In this document: in pieces, positions 8,183 to 16,601 of the stretch
Numbering within the stretch: the stretch's first letter is position 1
Layout: each line of letters begins with the position of its first letter
NCBI RefSeq assembly: GCF_012273515.2
Contig: NZ_CP050975.2
Span: 3,224,001-3,288,000 of the forward strand
Length of the DNA stretch: 64,000 nucleotides
Source of the DNA: Streptomyces sp. RPA4-2
GTDB taxonomy: Bacteria; Actinomycetota; Actinomycetes; Streptomycetales; Streptomycetaceae
Direction: 5' to 3'
Program-made: the position numbers and the translations under genes
Notes under the pieces: model-generated
What the model was told of the DNA's origin: nothing
What the model saw: the letters and a program-made list of their open reading frames with translations, nothing else
Database searches by the model: none

Positions 8183-8344
8183 TCAGTCGTCCTCGCGCTT
8201 GTACCCGCGCAGCAGGAACCAGGCGGTCAGGGCCAGTCCGACGATCATCACGATCAGCACGACGCGGAGCAGATCGCCCGGGCCCTGCTTGTCTGCCGCG
8301 CTCGCGGCCTCGGTGAGCCAGGCGGCTGCGGGGATGTGCTCCAT
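8183..8344 (-). CDS. 53-residue small membrane protein
   Basis: ATG at 8344 has GAAGGAG 8-10 bp upstream. The product begins MEHIPAAAWLTEAASAADKQ and has one membrane helix (VVLIVMIVGLALTAWFLL) followed by the basic-then-acidic tail RGYKREDD. Single-span topology with a short cytoplasmic tail is likely. It resembles in size and form the neighbouring 54-residue membrane protein at 7800-7964. Function unknown. Confidence 0.65.
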   Translation of the reverse strand: MEHIPAAAWLTEAASAADKQGPGDLLRVVLIVMIVGLALTAWFLLRGYKREDD

Positions 8345-8447
8345 GGCGTACGACTCCTTCTCTGTACTGCCCGTCCACGGTATCTCCGCCTAGGCTGGGC
8401 CGTGCCTTGGGGGCACATAAGGCACTCCGACGCACATGGGGGAACAC

Positions 8448-9623
8448 ATGTCCGACGACAGTCATCAGGGGAACGGGCACGAGAAGGTGCCGAGCAGGCA
8501 GCGCAGGCGCTTCGAGGGGATCTCCTCGCGGGCGTACGAACACCCGGCGGACCGCTCGGCCCTGGTGGCCCTGCGCAAGCTCACCGGCTTCGACACGGTC
8601 TTCAAGGCCCTGAGCGGCCTGCTGCCCGAGCGCAGCCTGCGGCTGCTGTTCCTGTCCGACTCGGTGCGCGTCTCGGACGCCCAGTTCGCGCACCTCAACG
8701 CCATGCTGCGGGACGCCTGTCACATCCTGGACCTGGAGAAGGTCCCGCCGATGTACGTCACCCAGGACCCGCAGCCCAACGCGATGTGCATCGGCCTGGA
8801 CGAGCCGATCATCGTCGTCACGACCGGACTCGTGGAGCTGTTGGACGAGGAGGAGATGCGGGCCGTCGTCGGGCACGAGGTCGGCCACGCGCTGTCCGGT
8901 CACTCCGTCTACCGCACGATCCTGCTCTTCCTGACCAGCCTCGCCCTCCGGGTGGCCTGGATCCCGCTGGGCAACCTCGCGATCATGACCATCGTGACCG
9001 CGCTGCGGGAGTGGTTCCGCAAGTCGGAGCTGTCGGCCGACCGGGCGGGGCTGCTCGTCGGGCAGGACCCGCGGGCCTCGATGCGCGGACTGATGAAGAT
9101 CGCGGGCGGCAACCACCTGCACGAGATGAACGTGGACGCGTTCCTCGCGCAGGCCGAGGAGTACGAGGCCGGGGGCGACCTGCGCGACTCCGTGCTCAAG
9201 ATCCTCAACGTCCTCAACCGTACGCACCCCTTCACCACGGTGCGCGCCGCCGAGCTGAAGAAGTGGGCCGAGTCCCGCGACTACCAGCGGATCATGGACG
9301 GTCACTATCCGCGGCGCAGCGAGGACAAGGACACCTCGGTGTCGGACTCGTTCCGGCAGTCGGCGTCGAGCTACGCGACGGATGTGAAGAACTCCAAGGA
9401 CCCGCTGATGAAGCTGGTCAGCGACATCGCGGGCGGGGCGGGCGACCTCGGGGGCCGGGTGCGGCGCGGCTTCGGCGGCTTCGCGGGCGGCTCCCCCAAG
9501 GACGCTCCGACGCGGGACGGGCGGGACGGCGAGGAGCGCCCCGGTGACACCGGCCCGGACGACGGCCGCCCCGGCGGCGACGGGGGTTCCAAGGGCGACG
9601 CGGGACCCGAGGGCGACGGCTGA
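8448..9623 (+). CDS. M48-family (HtpX/Ste24-like) membrane metallopeptidase
   Basis: The zinc motif HEVGHALSGH is at about residue 143, the third ligand lies in SELSADRAG near residue 194, and hydrophobic segments (TILLFLTSLALRVAW and IPLGNLAIMTIVTA) lie between them, as in M48 proteases. An N-terminal 100-residue region precedes the core. A Gly/Asp-rich tail of about 60 residues ends the protein. ATG at 8448 is favoured because GGGGGAA lies 5-10 bp ahead; ATG at 8436 is the upstream alternative. The protein probably cleaves membrane or secreted substrates at the cell surface. Confidence 0.9.
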   Translation: MSDDSHQGNGHEKVPSRQRRRFEGISSRAYEHPADRSALVALRKLTGFDTVFKALSGLLPERSLRLLFLSDSVRVSDAQFAHLNAMLRDACHILDLEKVPPMYVTQDPQPNAMCIGLDEPIIVVTTGLVELLDEEEMRAVVGHEVGHALSGHSVYRTILLFLTSLALRVAWIPLGNLAIMTIVTALREWFRKSELSADRAGLLVGQDPRASMRGLMKIAGGNHLHEMNVDAFLAQAEEYEAGGDLRDSVLKILNVLNRTHPFTTVRAAELKKWAESRDYQRIMDGHYPRRSEDKDTSVSDSFRQSASSYATDVKNSKDPLMKLVSDIAGGAGDLGGRVRRGFGGFAGGSPKDAPTRDGRDGEERPGDTGPDDGRPGGDGGSKGDAGPEGDG

Positions 9624-9716
9624 CCGGACTCCGCGCCGGTCCGCCGGTCGCCGATCACCGGGCGCCACGCCGTGGCGCCGCCCCGAGACCGCCGGGCGGC
9701 GGCGCGCGTGGTCGGG

Positions 9717-10784
9717 TCAGGTCCTCGGCTGCGCGCTCGTCGCCAGCGACCCGCACAGCGCCGTCGCGCTGCCGGTCGCGTACGGGTCGGTGCCGGCCGG
9801 GCCGCCCGCCTTCGCCGTCTGCCCGGCGAGCAGGGGACGCAGCCGGTCCACCGAGTCGTCGGCGCAGGCGAGCGGTCCGGCCTGGAGAGAGGAGACGACC
9901 AGCTCGGCCTGGTGCATGCGCAGGTCGTCGCGGTCGAAGCGGAAGTGCAGCTCGCGCCGGACGGTGAACAGGGAGGCCTTCGCACGGCTGTCCGCGCCTG
10001 TCGGCTTCAGGGCGTAGACGAAGGTGTGGTCCGCGACGACCTCAAGGGTGTCCGGGTCGGATTCGGCGGCCTGGAGGGTGCCCTGGACCCGGATCCTGAG
10101 GTCGGCCAGCTCGGTGCGGGCGGTGTCGAAGCGGACCAGCCAGCCGGTGGGCGCGTGCCGCCCGTCGGCGGCCGGGTGGGTGAAGCTCTGGTCGAACTGG
10201 TCGAGCTGCTGGGGGTCGAGCAGGATCCGTACCGGCCGGTCGGTGCCGCCCGTGAGCACCTCCGGGTCGAGCGAGGACTTCACGAGGTAGTCCTTGGCGG
10301 TCGTCAGGGCGGCGACGACCTGGCTGTCCGAGAAGTGCGCGGTGCGGCGGGAGGCGGGCAGCGCGATGCCCTCGGCGCCGACGCCGAACTGCGCCGCGGG
10401 ACTGTGCGCGTACAGGTCGTCGACGTTCGTGGCCCCCGGCACGGGGGTCTGGGGCGCGAGGGGTATGACCGTCATGCGCAGCGGCTCCGGCGGCTGGGCG
10501 ACGGGGTTCTGGTAGGGGTGTCGTACGCCCATGTAGATCGCGGTGCCGAAGGCGACGGCTATCAGCAGAACCAGGATCAGCGCCTGCCGGGACAGGCCGC
10601 GCTGGAGTGCGGGACGGCGGCGTACGGCCGGGGCGTGGTCGGCCATCCGCTCCCGCGCGGAGAACTCCTGGAGGCGGGCAGCACGGACGAACGACTCGTC
10701 GAAGACGACGGATCGGTACTCGTCCTCTCCACCTGCGGGAGCGCCCTCGGGTGTCCCCTCAGGAGGGTCTCCAGGCCCGCCCAT
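9717..10784 (-). CDS. SCO2583-family single-pass membrane protein (spore-wall context)
   Basis: 355 residues: an acidic cytoplasmic N-terminus with the motif YRSVVFDESFVRAARLQE, one helix (ALILVLLIAVAFGTAIYMGV, about residue 90), then an extracytoplasmic domain of some 240 residues with no recognised enzyme motif. The neighbouring protein at 10908-11522 carries the same N-terminal motif, so the two are probably paralogous at that end. Families named after S. coelicolor SCO2583/SCO2584 fit by motif and position; SCO2584 has been linked to the spore-wall complex with Mre proteins (from memory). A TACTCT box ends 6 bp before the ATG, suggesting a leaderless message. Confidence 0.8.
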   Translation of the reverse strand: MGGPGDPPEGTPEGAPAGGEDEYRSVVFDESFVRAARLQEFSARERMADHAPAVRRRPALQRGLSRQALILVLLIAVAFGTAIYMGVRHPYQNPVAQPPEPLRMTVIPLAPQTPVPGATNVDDLYAHSPAAQFGVGAEGIALPASRRTAHFSDSQVVAALTTAKDYLVKSSLDPEVLTGGTDRPVRILLDPQQLDQFDQSFTHPAADGRHAPTGWLVRFDTARTELADLRIRVQGTLQAAESDPDTLEVVADHTFVYALKPTGADSRAKASLFTVRRELHFRFDRDDLRMHQAELVVSSLQAGPLACADDSVDRLRPLLAGQTAKAGGPAGTDPYATGSATALCGSLATSAQPRT

Positions 10785-10790
10785 ACCTTC

Positions 10791-10796
10791 AGAGTA
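10791..10796 (-). promoter_or_regulatory. TACTCT -10 element, probable leaderless start
   Basis: On the minus strand TACTCT (TANNNT type) ends exactly 6 bp before the ATG at 10784, so transcription would begin at or next to the start codon. The same box at the same distance precedes the neighbour at 11522. Confidence 0.5.
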
Positions 10797-10907
10797 GGTC
10801 TCCGGAGCCCCTGGTAAACGCGGTGGTGCACGACAAGTTCTGACAGGATCCCACCAAGACCACCCGGGATCATCAGGGCGTTCGAAGGGTCGACAACGCC
10901 GCTGGTG

Positions 10908-11522
10908 TCACGGGGTTCGGGGCACCGCCGGCACGGCCGGGTGGGAGTACTGGGCCGAAGCCGAGGGCCCGGTGCCGGTGAGCTTGTCCCGGCCTTGTTC
11001 GAGGCCTGTGGAGGCCGGTGACGGGACCTGGTCCTGGCGGCCCGAGGATGCCCCCCGGTAGACCGCCGTGAAGGCCAGGGCGACCATGCCTATGCCCATC
11101 ACCAGGGCCAGTACCCAGGCCACCGGACGGTGCCAGCGGACCTGCTTCCCGTAGGCCCTGCCGTACGCTCCCGGCGCGCCGTAGCGGCCTTGAAGGACCT
11201 CGGCGTCGTCCAGGTCGTCCCCGTCCGGGTCACGTCCGTGTCCGCGGTGGCCGTCGGGGCCGAAACCGTCCTCGTAGCGCTCGTCGTCGCCGCGGGTGCC
11301 CCGGGCGTGCGCCCGGCGCGCTTCCGCCTCGGAGGCCTCCGCGCGGGCCTGAGCGGCTGCCAGCAGGCGTTCCACGGCGGTCGGCTCATGGATCACCGCC
11401 GCCCGTACGAAGTCCTCGTCGAAGACCACGGAGGCGAACTCTTCGTCCGCACCCCCGCGGTCGCGGTCGTCGTCGGGCTCCCAGCCGTCAGGGAACGGCG
11501 TGCCCCCCACGTCCTCCGGCAC
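10908..11522 (-). CDS. SCO2584-family single-pass membrane protein (spore wall biosynthesis type)
   Basis: 204 residues: acidic N-terminus, motif EFASVVFDEDFVRAAVIHE, an Ala/Glu/Arg helical stretch, a charged linker, one membrane helix (VAWVLALVMGIGMVALAF) and a short Pro/Ser-rich outside tail. GTG at 11522 is chosen because the upstream bases align with those of the paralogous neighbour (CTACTCTG then 6 bp then start). ATG at 11549 is possible but lacks any ribosome-binding site. The S. coelicolor relative was reported as a partner of the sporulation wall-synthesis complex (recalled, not checked). The extracellular part is too short for an enzyme, so an adaptor role is likely. Confidence 0.75.
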   Translation of the reverse strand: MPEDVGGTPFPDGWEPDDDRDRGGADEEFASVVFDEDFVRAAVIHEPTAVERLLAAAQARAEASEAEARRAHARGTRGDDERYEDGFGPDGHRGHGRDPDGDDLDDAEVLQGRYGAPGAYGRAYGKQVRWHRPVAWVLALVMGIGMVALAFTAVYRGASSGRQDQVPSPASTGLEQGRDKLTGTGPSASAQYSHPAVPAVPRTP

Positions 11523-11528
11523 GGATCC

Positions 11529-11534
11529 AGAGTA
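11529..11534 (-). promoter_or_regulatory. TACTCT -10 element, probable leaderless start
   Basis: Identical hexamer and identical 6-bp spacing to the start codon as at 10791-10796. A transcript from it would start on the GTG at 11522. No ribosome-binding site is visible, which agrees with leaderless translation. Confidence 0.5.
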
Positions 11535-11664
11535 GACCTGGGGGGTCATTTTGGGCAGACGGTATGGAAATTCATCCGCCTGGCGAGACGCCTCCGGCGC
11601 GGGCCTCACCGGCGCGCGCCGTATGACCTGCGCCGCGCGCCCCGCGACCCCGCGCCCCGGTGTC

Positions 11665-12951
11665 TCAGCGCCGGATGTGCCCGTCCCCCGTGACGATGTA
11701 CTTGGTGCTCGTCAGCTCCGGCAGCCCCATGGGCCCCCTGGCGTGCAGCTTCTGCGTGGAGATGCCGATCTCCGCGCCGAAGCCGAACTGTCCGCCGTCG
11801 GTGAACCGCGTCGAGGCGTTCACGGCGACCGTGGTGGAGTCCACCAACTGGGTGAAACGGCGGGCCGCCTGCTGCGAGGTGGTGACGATGGCCTCGGTGT
11901 GGCCGGAGGTCCACAGCCGGATGTGTTCGACGGCCCGGTCGAGGGAGTCGACGACCGCGGCGGCGATGTCGTAGGAGAGGTACTCCGTCTCCCAGTCCTC
12001 GGGCGTGGCCTCGACGACGGTGGCCTTGGAGTCCTTGGCGTAGGCGAGGACACGCTCGTCGGCGTGCACGGTGACCCCGGCGTCCGCGAGGGCGTCCAGG
12101 GCGCGCGGCAGGAACTCGGGCGCGATGTCCTGGTGCACGAGGAGGGTCTCGGCGGAGTTGCAGACACTGGGCCGCTGGGCCTTGGAGTTGATCAGGATGT
12201 CGATCGCCATGTCGAGGTCGGCGTTCGCGTCGACGTACACGTGGCAGTTGCCGGTCCCGGTCTCGATGACGGGGACGATGGACTCCTGGACGACCGTACG
12301 GATCAGCGAGGCGCCGCCGCGCGGGATGAGGACGTCGACCAGACCGCGGGCCCGCATCAGCTCACGCACCGACTCGCGGCCCTCGCCGGGCACCAGCTGG
12401 ACGGCGTCGGCGGGCAGTCCGGCGCCGCCCACCGCGTCGCGCAGCACGCGGACGAGGGCGGTGTTCGACTCGAAGGCCGAGGAGGAGCCGCGCAGCAGGA
12501 CCGCGTTGCCGGACTTCAGACAGAGGGCGGCGGCGTCGACCGTCACGTTCGGGCGGGCCTCGTAGATGATGCCTACGACACCGAGCGGGACGCGGACCTG
12601 GCGCAGGTCGATGCCGTTCGGGAGGGTGGAGCCGCGCACGACCTCGCCGACCGGGTCGGGCAGCGCGACGACGTCCCGTACGTCCGAGGCGATGGCGCGC
12701 ACGCGCTCGGGCGTCAGCGTGAGCCGGTCGATGACGGTCTCGCTGGTCCCGGCCTCCCGGGCCCGCGCGATGTCCTTCGCGTTGGCCGCGACGATCTCGC
12801 TCGTACGGACCTCCAGCGCGTCCGCGATGGCGAGCAGCGCGTCGTCCTTCTCGGCCCGCGGCAGCGGTGCGAGGTCGGCGGCGGCGGCCTTGGCGCGGTA
12901 GGCGGCCCGGGTGACCGGAGACATCGAGTCGTACGGCGAGAGCGTGGTCAT
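11665..12951 (-). CDS. proA: Glutamate-5-semialdehyde dehydrogenase
   Basis: A 428-residue ALDH-fold reductase that makes glutamate-5-semialdehyde from gamma-glutamyl phosphate in proline synthesis. The catalytic Cys is in [10 protein letters not shown] near residue 264, and the nucleotide-binding and oligomerisation parts ([32 protein letters not shown]) are intact. The N-terminal [17 protein letters not shown] is typical of the family. It is followed upstream by a small conserved gene and then proB, so both proline genes share an orientation and probably a transcript. Confidence 0.97.
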   Translation of the reverse strand: MTTLSPYDSMSPVTRAAYRAKAAAADLAPLPRAEKDDALLAIADALEVRTSEIVAANAKDIARAREAGTSETVIDRLTLTPERVRAIASDVRDVVALPDPVGEVVRGSTLPNGIDLRQVRVPLGVVGIIYEARPNVTVDAAALCLKSGNAVLLRGSSSAFESNTALVRVLRDAVGGAGLPADAVQLVPGEGRESVRELMRARGLVDVLIPRGGASLIRTVVQESIVPVIETGTGNCHVYVDANADLDMAIDILINSKAQRPSVCNSAETLLVHQDIAPEFLPRALDALADAGVTVHADERVLAYAKDSKATVVEATPEDWETEYLSYDIAAAVVDSLDRAVEHIRLWTSGHTEAIVTTSQQAARRFTQLVDSTTVAVNASTRFTDGGQFGFGAEIGISTQKLHARGPMGLPELTSTKYIVTGDGHIRR

Positions 12952-13012
12952 ATCGGAAGGGTAGTGCGCCGGACGTGTCCGGCCGGCCGTTGTCCCACAC
13001 CCCGAGACACCC

Positions 13013-13516
13013 TCAAAAGGGGTGAACTCCCACCGGAGTGGCCGGAAGCGGCCCGTACCCCTCCGCGATGCGCTGGTGGTAGGTCTCGCGGTCGATGACC
13101 TCCAGGCCGACGATCTCCCAGGGCGGGAGCTTGGCGGTCTGCCGGTGCTCGCCCCACAGGCGCAGTGCGACGGCCGCGGCGTCGTGCAGGTCGCGGGCCT
13201 CCTCCCAGTAGCGGATCTCCGCGTGGTCGTTGGCGTACCGGCTGGTCAGCAGGAAGGGGTGGTCGTGGGCCAGCTGTTCCAGTCCGCGCCGCACCTCCTT
13301 CAGCGGGGCCTCGCCGCCCGAGACGCTCAGCGTGACGTGCCACAGCCGCGGCTGGTCGGCCGGCTCCTCGCCCTCGAAGGTGTCTCCGGCCGCGACGCTC
13401 GTCAGGGCCCGTTCCTCACCCGCCGCACGGGATGGGGCTCCCCCCGCTCGAACGGAGCCGAGTGTGGGGGAGGCACCACCGCGCGACGCCGCCGCCCCAG
13501 GGCGCACTCGTCTCAC
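13013..13516 (-). CDS. Conserved hypothetical protein between proA and proB
   Basis: 167 residues. The GTG at 13516 is chosen because AAAGGAGG sits 5 bp ahead of it, an almost ideal site. The N-terminal 40 residues ([23 protein letters not shown]) are translated from a copy of the dispersed repeat at 13431-13473. The conserved body follows: [54 protein letters not shown] and [12 protein letters not shown]. No catalytic motif is recognised. Its place between proB and proA suggests only co-transcription. Confidence 0.75.
   Translation of the reverse strand: MRRVRPGAAASRGGASPTLGSVRAGGAPSRAAGEERALTSVAAGDTFEGEEPADQPRLWHVTLSVSGGEAPLKEVRRGLEQLAHDHPFLLTSRYANDHAEIRYWEEARDLHDAAAVALRLWGEHRQTAKLPPWEIVGLEVIDRETYHQRIAEGYGPLPATPVGVHPF
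13431..13473. repeat. 43-bp dispersed repeat, copy 2, inside a coding region
   Basis: Matches 7982-8024 with 4 differences. On the minus strand it lies in frame within the first third of the gene at 13013-13516 and contributes [13 protein letters not shown] to the product. Confidence 0.75.
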
Positions 13517-13733
13517 GACGGCCTCCTTTACGCAATGGTCGTCACACAACCTCGGGCTCTCCCTGCAACAAAGTTGAGCAGGTGGGGAGCGTCCGCGTGG
13601 CGCTTTTACGGAGTTTCACCGCGCCGCGACGGGCGTCCGCGAAACGTTCACACCAGTTTTCGGCCGGGGTGCGGGGATTGGCCCCCGGGTCGTACACCGG
13701 CGCGACGGCGCACAGGTGCCGCGGACAGACGTC

Positions 13734-14894
13734 CTACGGAAACAGGAGCACCAGGTCGTCGCGGTGGACGACCTCGCGTTCGTAGGCGGGGCCCAGTTCG
13801 CGCGCCAGCTCGCGGGTGGAGCGGCCGATGAGCTGGGGGATCTCCTTGGCGTCGAAGTTCACCAGACCCCGCGCGACCGCGCGGCCGCCGCTGTCGCGCA
13901 GTTCGACGGGGTCACCCGCGGTGAAGTCGCCCTCGACGGCCGCGATGCCGGCCGGCAGCAGCGACGTGCGGCGGTCGACGACGGCGCGCACGGCCCCGTC
14001 GTCCAGGATGAGCGCGCCCTGCGGGGTCGAGGCGTGCTGGAGCCACAGCAGCCGGTCGGCGGAGCGCTTGCCGGTGGGGTGGAAGTAGGTGCCGGTGTCC
14101 CCGCCCGCCAGGGCCTCGGCGGCGTGCACGGCGGAGGTGAGGACGACGGGGATGCCCGCGGCCGCCGCGATCCGGGCGGCCTCGACCTTGGTGACCATGC
14201 CGCCGGTGCCGACGCCCGCCTTGCCGGCGCTGCCGATGTCGATGTGCGCGAGGTCCTGCGGTGCGCGCACTTCCGCTATCCGCGAGGTTCCGGGCCGGCC
14301 GGGATCGCCGTCGTAGACACCGTCCACGTCGGAGAGCAGGACCAAAAGATCGGCGCGGACGAGGTGGGCGACGAGGGCGGCGAGCCGGTCGTTGTCGCCG
14401 AAGCGGATCTCGTCCGTGGCGACCGTGTCGTTCTCGTTGACGACCGGCAGGGCGCCCATCGCGAGGAGCTTGTCGAGGGTGCGGGCGGCGTTGCGGTGGT
14501 GGGCGCGGCGGCTGGTGTCGTCGGAGGTGAGGAGCACCTGTCCGACACGGATGCCGTGGCGGGCGCAGGACGCGGTGTAGCGGGCGACCAGGAGGCCCTG
14601 GCCGACGCTGGCGGCGGCCTGCTGCCGGGCGAGGTCCTTGGGGCGGCGGCGCAGGCCGAGCGGGGCCAGTCCGGCGGCGATGGCGCCGGAGGAGACGAGG
14701 ACGATCTCCTTCTCACCGCCGCTGCGGTGCTTGGCGAGCACGTCGACGAGGGCGTCGACACGGTCCGCGTCGAGGCCGCCGGCAGCCGTCGTCAGCGAGG
14801 AGGAACCCACCTTGACGACCATCCGGTGGGCCCGCGTCACAGCCTGCCGTACCGCCGTCGCCCGCACCGCGTTCCCTTCCGCCTGCCCTGCCAC
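13734..14894 (-). CDS. proB: Glutamate 5-kinase with PUA domain
   Basis: 386 residues from a GTG start. The amino-acid-kinase core begins with VVKVGSSSLTTAAGG, then LVSSGAIAAGL, NENDTVATDEIRFGDND and LSDVDGVYDGDP, with GVGTGGMVTKVEAA near residue 225. The C-terminal 100 residues (GALILDDGAVRAV, DFTAGDPVELRD) form the PUA domain. It phosphorylates glutamate as the first, usually proline-inhibited step of proline synthesis. In many actinobacteria proB lies next to obg. Here about 9.5 kb of glycan genes separate them. Confidence 0.97.
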   Translation of the reverse strand: MAGQAEGNAVRATAVRQAVTRAHRMVVKVGSSSLTTAAGGLDADRVDALVDVLAKHRSGGEKEIVLVSSGAIAAGLAPLGLRRRPKDLARQQAAASVGQGLLVARYTASCARHGIRVGQVLLTSDDTSRRAHHRNAARTLDKLLAMGALPVVNENDTVATDEIRFGDNDRLAALVAHLVRADLLVLLSDVDGVYDGDPGRPGTSRIAEVRAPQDLAHIDIGSAGKAGVGTGGMVTKVEAARIAAAAGIPVVLTSAVHAAEALAGGDTGTYFHPTGKRSADRLLWLQHASTPQGALILDDGAVRAVVDRRTSLLPAGIAAVEGDFTAGDPVELRDSGGRAVARGLVNFDAKEIPQLIGRSTRELARELGPAYEREVVHRDDLVLLFP

Positions 14895-15073
14895 CTGCGG
14901 TGTGCCCCCTCGTCCGTCCGGTCGTCCCGCCCGGCAATCTACGCGAAGGGGCCGGGCCGACGCCTCCCGGTCCAGCTGGCGGACGCCTCCGTGTAGTCAC
15001 CCGATCACGGTTCGCGCATGCAGAAAAGGTTGTACAGGTTCCTCATGGAACTTAAAGAGGGTGCAAAGATAAG

Positions 15074-16504
15074 TTGAACGTTGTGGCACCTAATGTTCAT
15101 CCAGTGAAGCGCATACTCCTGAGATCAGGGAAAAGCCCGTACGACGCCGTTCCCGTGGAGCAGGCCCTCCACCAGGACGTCTTCGCCACCAACTCGGGCA
15201 ACCTGATCTTCAGCGACGCCGCGCACAAGATCCTTGAGACCCCGGACACGGAGGTCGTGTCCAACGGCATCCGTACCAACGTCGCGGCCGCGGGCCGGAT
15301 CAACGAGGAATACGACGCGTTCGTCGTACCGCTGGCCAACGCCTTCCGGCCCTCGTTCGAGCCACAGCTCAGGCGTCTGACGCAGCTCATCAGCAAGTTG
15401 CGGATCCCCGTGGTCGTGCCGGGGATCGGCGCGCAGACCGGCCTGGACTACGACCCGGCCCGGCTGAAGCCCATGGAGCCGGCCGTACGGGAGTTCGTCG
15501 CCGCGGTGCTCGACCGCAGCGCGTCCATCGGGGTGCGCGGCGAGTTCACCGAGCGCTATCTGAAGGACATGGGCTTCGGCGACGTCGAGGTCATCGGCTG
15601 TCCGTCCATGTTCATGTACGGCAAGGACCTCGACGTCCGCAAGAGTGCTCCCGCGCTGGGTCCCGAGTCCCGGATCGCGGTCAACGGTTCGCACAGCGCG
15701 GTGAAGTCCCAGGGCCTCGACCAGGTGATCCGCAGGACGCACACGCGCTATCCGCACCTGCGTTTCATCGGACAGAACCTGAGTGACGCGCGCCAGCTGC
15801 ACTGGCGCGACCTGTCGGACCCGAACGGCTCCGTCACCGCGATACCCACCCACCCGGACCACCCGATGTACCGCGAGGACAAGGTCCGCGTCTACATCGA
15901 CCCCGTCACCTGGATCGACGACCTGCGGGACTTCGACTTCTCGTTCGGCTCCCGCATCCACGGCAACATCGCGGCGCTCCTCGCGGGCACGCCCGCGACG
16001 GTGCTGTGCGGCGACTCGCGCACCCTGGAGCTGTGCCGCTACTTCGACATCCCGCACCGCAGGATCAACGCGCTGCCGCGAGATCTCGACCCGGCCGAGC
16101 TGTACGCGGAGGCGGACTTCGGCGCGCTGACGGGCGGCCACCAGGAGCGCTTCGAGCGCTTCACGGGCTTCCTGGACCGCAACGGCCTGCGGAACACCTT
16201 CACGCACGGGGACGGAGGCGCCGCCTACGACAGGCGCATGGCCTCGCTCACCTTCCCGGCCGGCATCCGGCCCTGGAACGACGCCGACGTCACCTCGCTC
16301 ACCACCCGGTTCGGCTGGCTGCAGACCCGTATCACCGAGCTGTCGGCGGACAACGCCAAGCTGAAGCGTGACCTCGACCGGGCCCGGAAGGGGGCCCCGA
16401 AGGCCCTGGCGCAGCCCGCCGTCCCGCAGCGCTCCGTCTACCGCATGGCGCGCCGTGCGGTCGGGCGCCCGCTGCGCAAGGCGCTGCAGTCGGGCCGCCG
16501 CTGA
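15074..16504 (+). CDS. Polysaccharide pyruvyl transferase family protein
   Basis: About 470 residues. It begins with KRILLRSGKSPYDAVPVEQA and NSGNLIFSDA, has VVVPGIGAQ and ASIGVRGEFTERYL in the middle and FSFGSRIHGNIAALLAGTP late, which are marks of the pyruvyltransferase (CsaB/WcaK) fold. Such enzymes add a pyruvate ketal from PEP to a surface sugar. The C-terminus has a short coiled coil (ITELSADNAKLKRDLDRARK) and a basic tail, perhaps for membrane contact. The start is unsure: TTG 15074, GTG 15083 or GTG 15101 (MKRILL). It is transcribed divergently from proB and convergently with the GT2 gene. Confidence 0.85.
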   Translation: MNVVAPNVHPVKRILLRSGKSPYDAVPVEQALHQDVFATNSGNLIFSDAAHKILETPDTEVVSNGIRTNVAAAGRINEEYDAFVVPLANAFRPSFEPQLRRLTQLISKLRIPVVVPGIGAQTGLDYDPARLKPMEPAVREFVAAVLDRSASIGVRGEFTERYLKDMGFGDVEVIGCPSMFMYGKDLDVRKSAPALGPESRIAVNGSHSAVKSQGLDQVIRRTHTRYPHLRFIGQNLSDARQLHWRDLSDPNGSVTAIPTHPDHPMYREDKVRVYIDPVTWIDDLRDFDFSFGSRIHGNIAALLAGTPATVLCGDSRTLELCRYFDIPHRRINALPRDLDPAELYAEADFGALTGGHQERFERFTGFLDRNGLRNTFTHGDGGAAYDRRMASLTFPAGIRPWNDADVTSLTTRFGWLQTRITELSADNAKLKRDLDRARKGAPKALAQPAVPQRSVYRMARRAVGRPLRKALQSGRR

Positions 16505-16601
16505 CCTCCGCCCACCCTCGCGGGGTGCGTACTCCCCCGGTACGCGCCCCGTCGACGCCCGTTCCGTACGCCCGCAGGGGCGCCGGAACGGGCGTTTCGC
16601 G

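Noticed and set aside
12362..13000. Arg/Gly-rich minus-strand frame overlapping proA
   Set aside because: It is proA read in another frame; proA itself has a complete conserved sequence.
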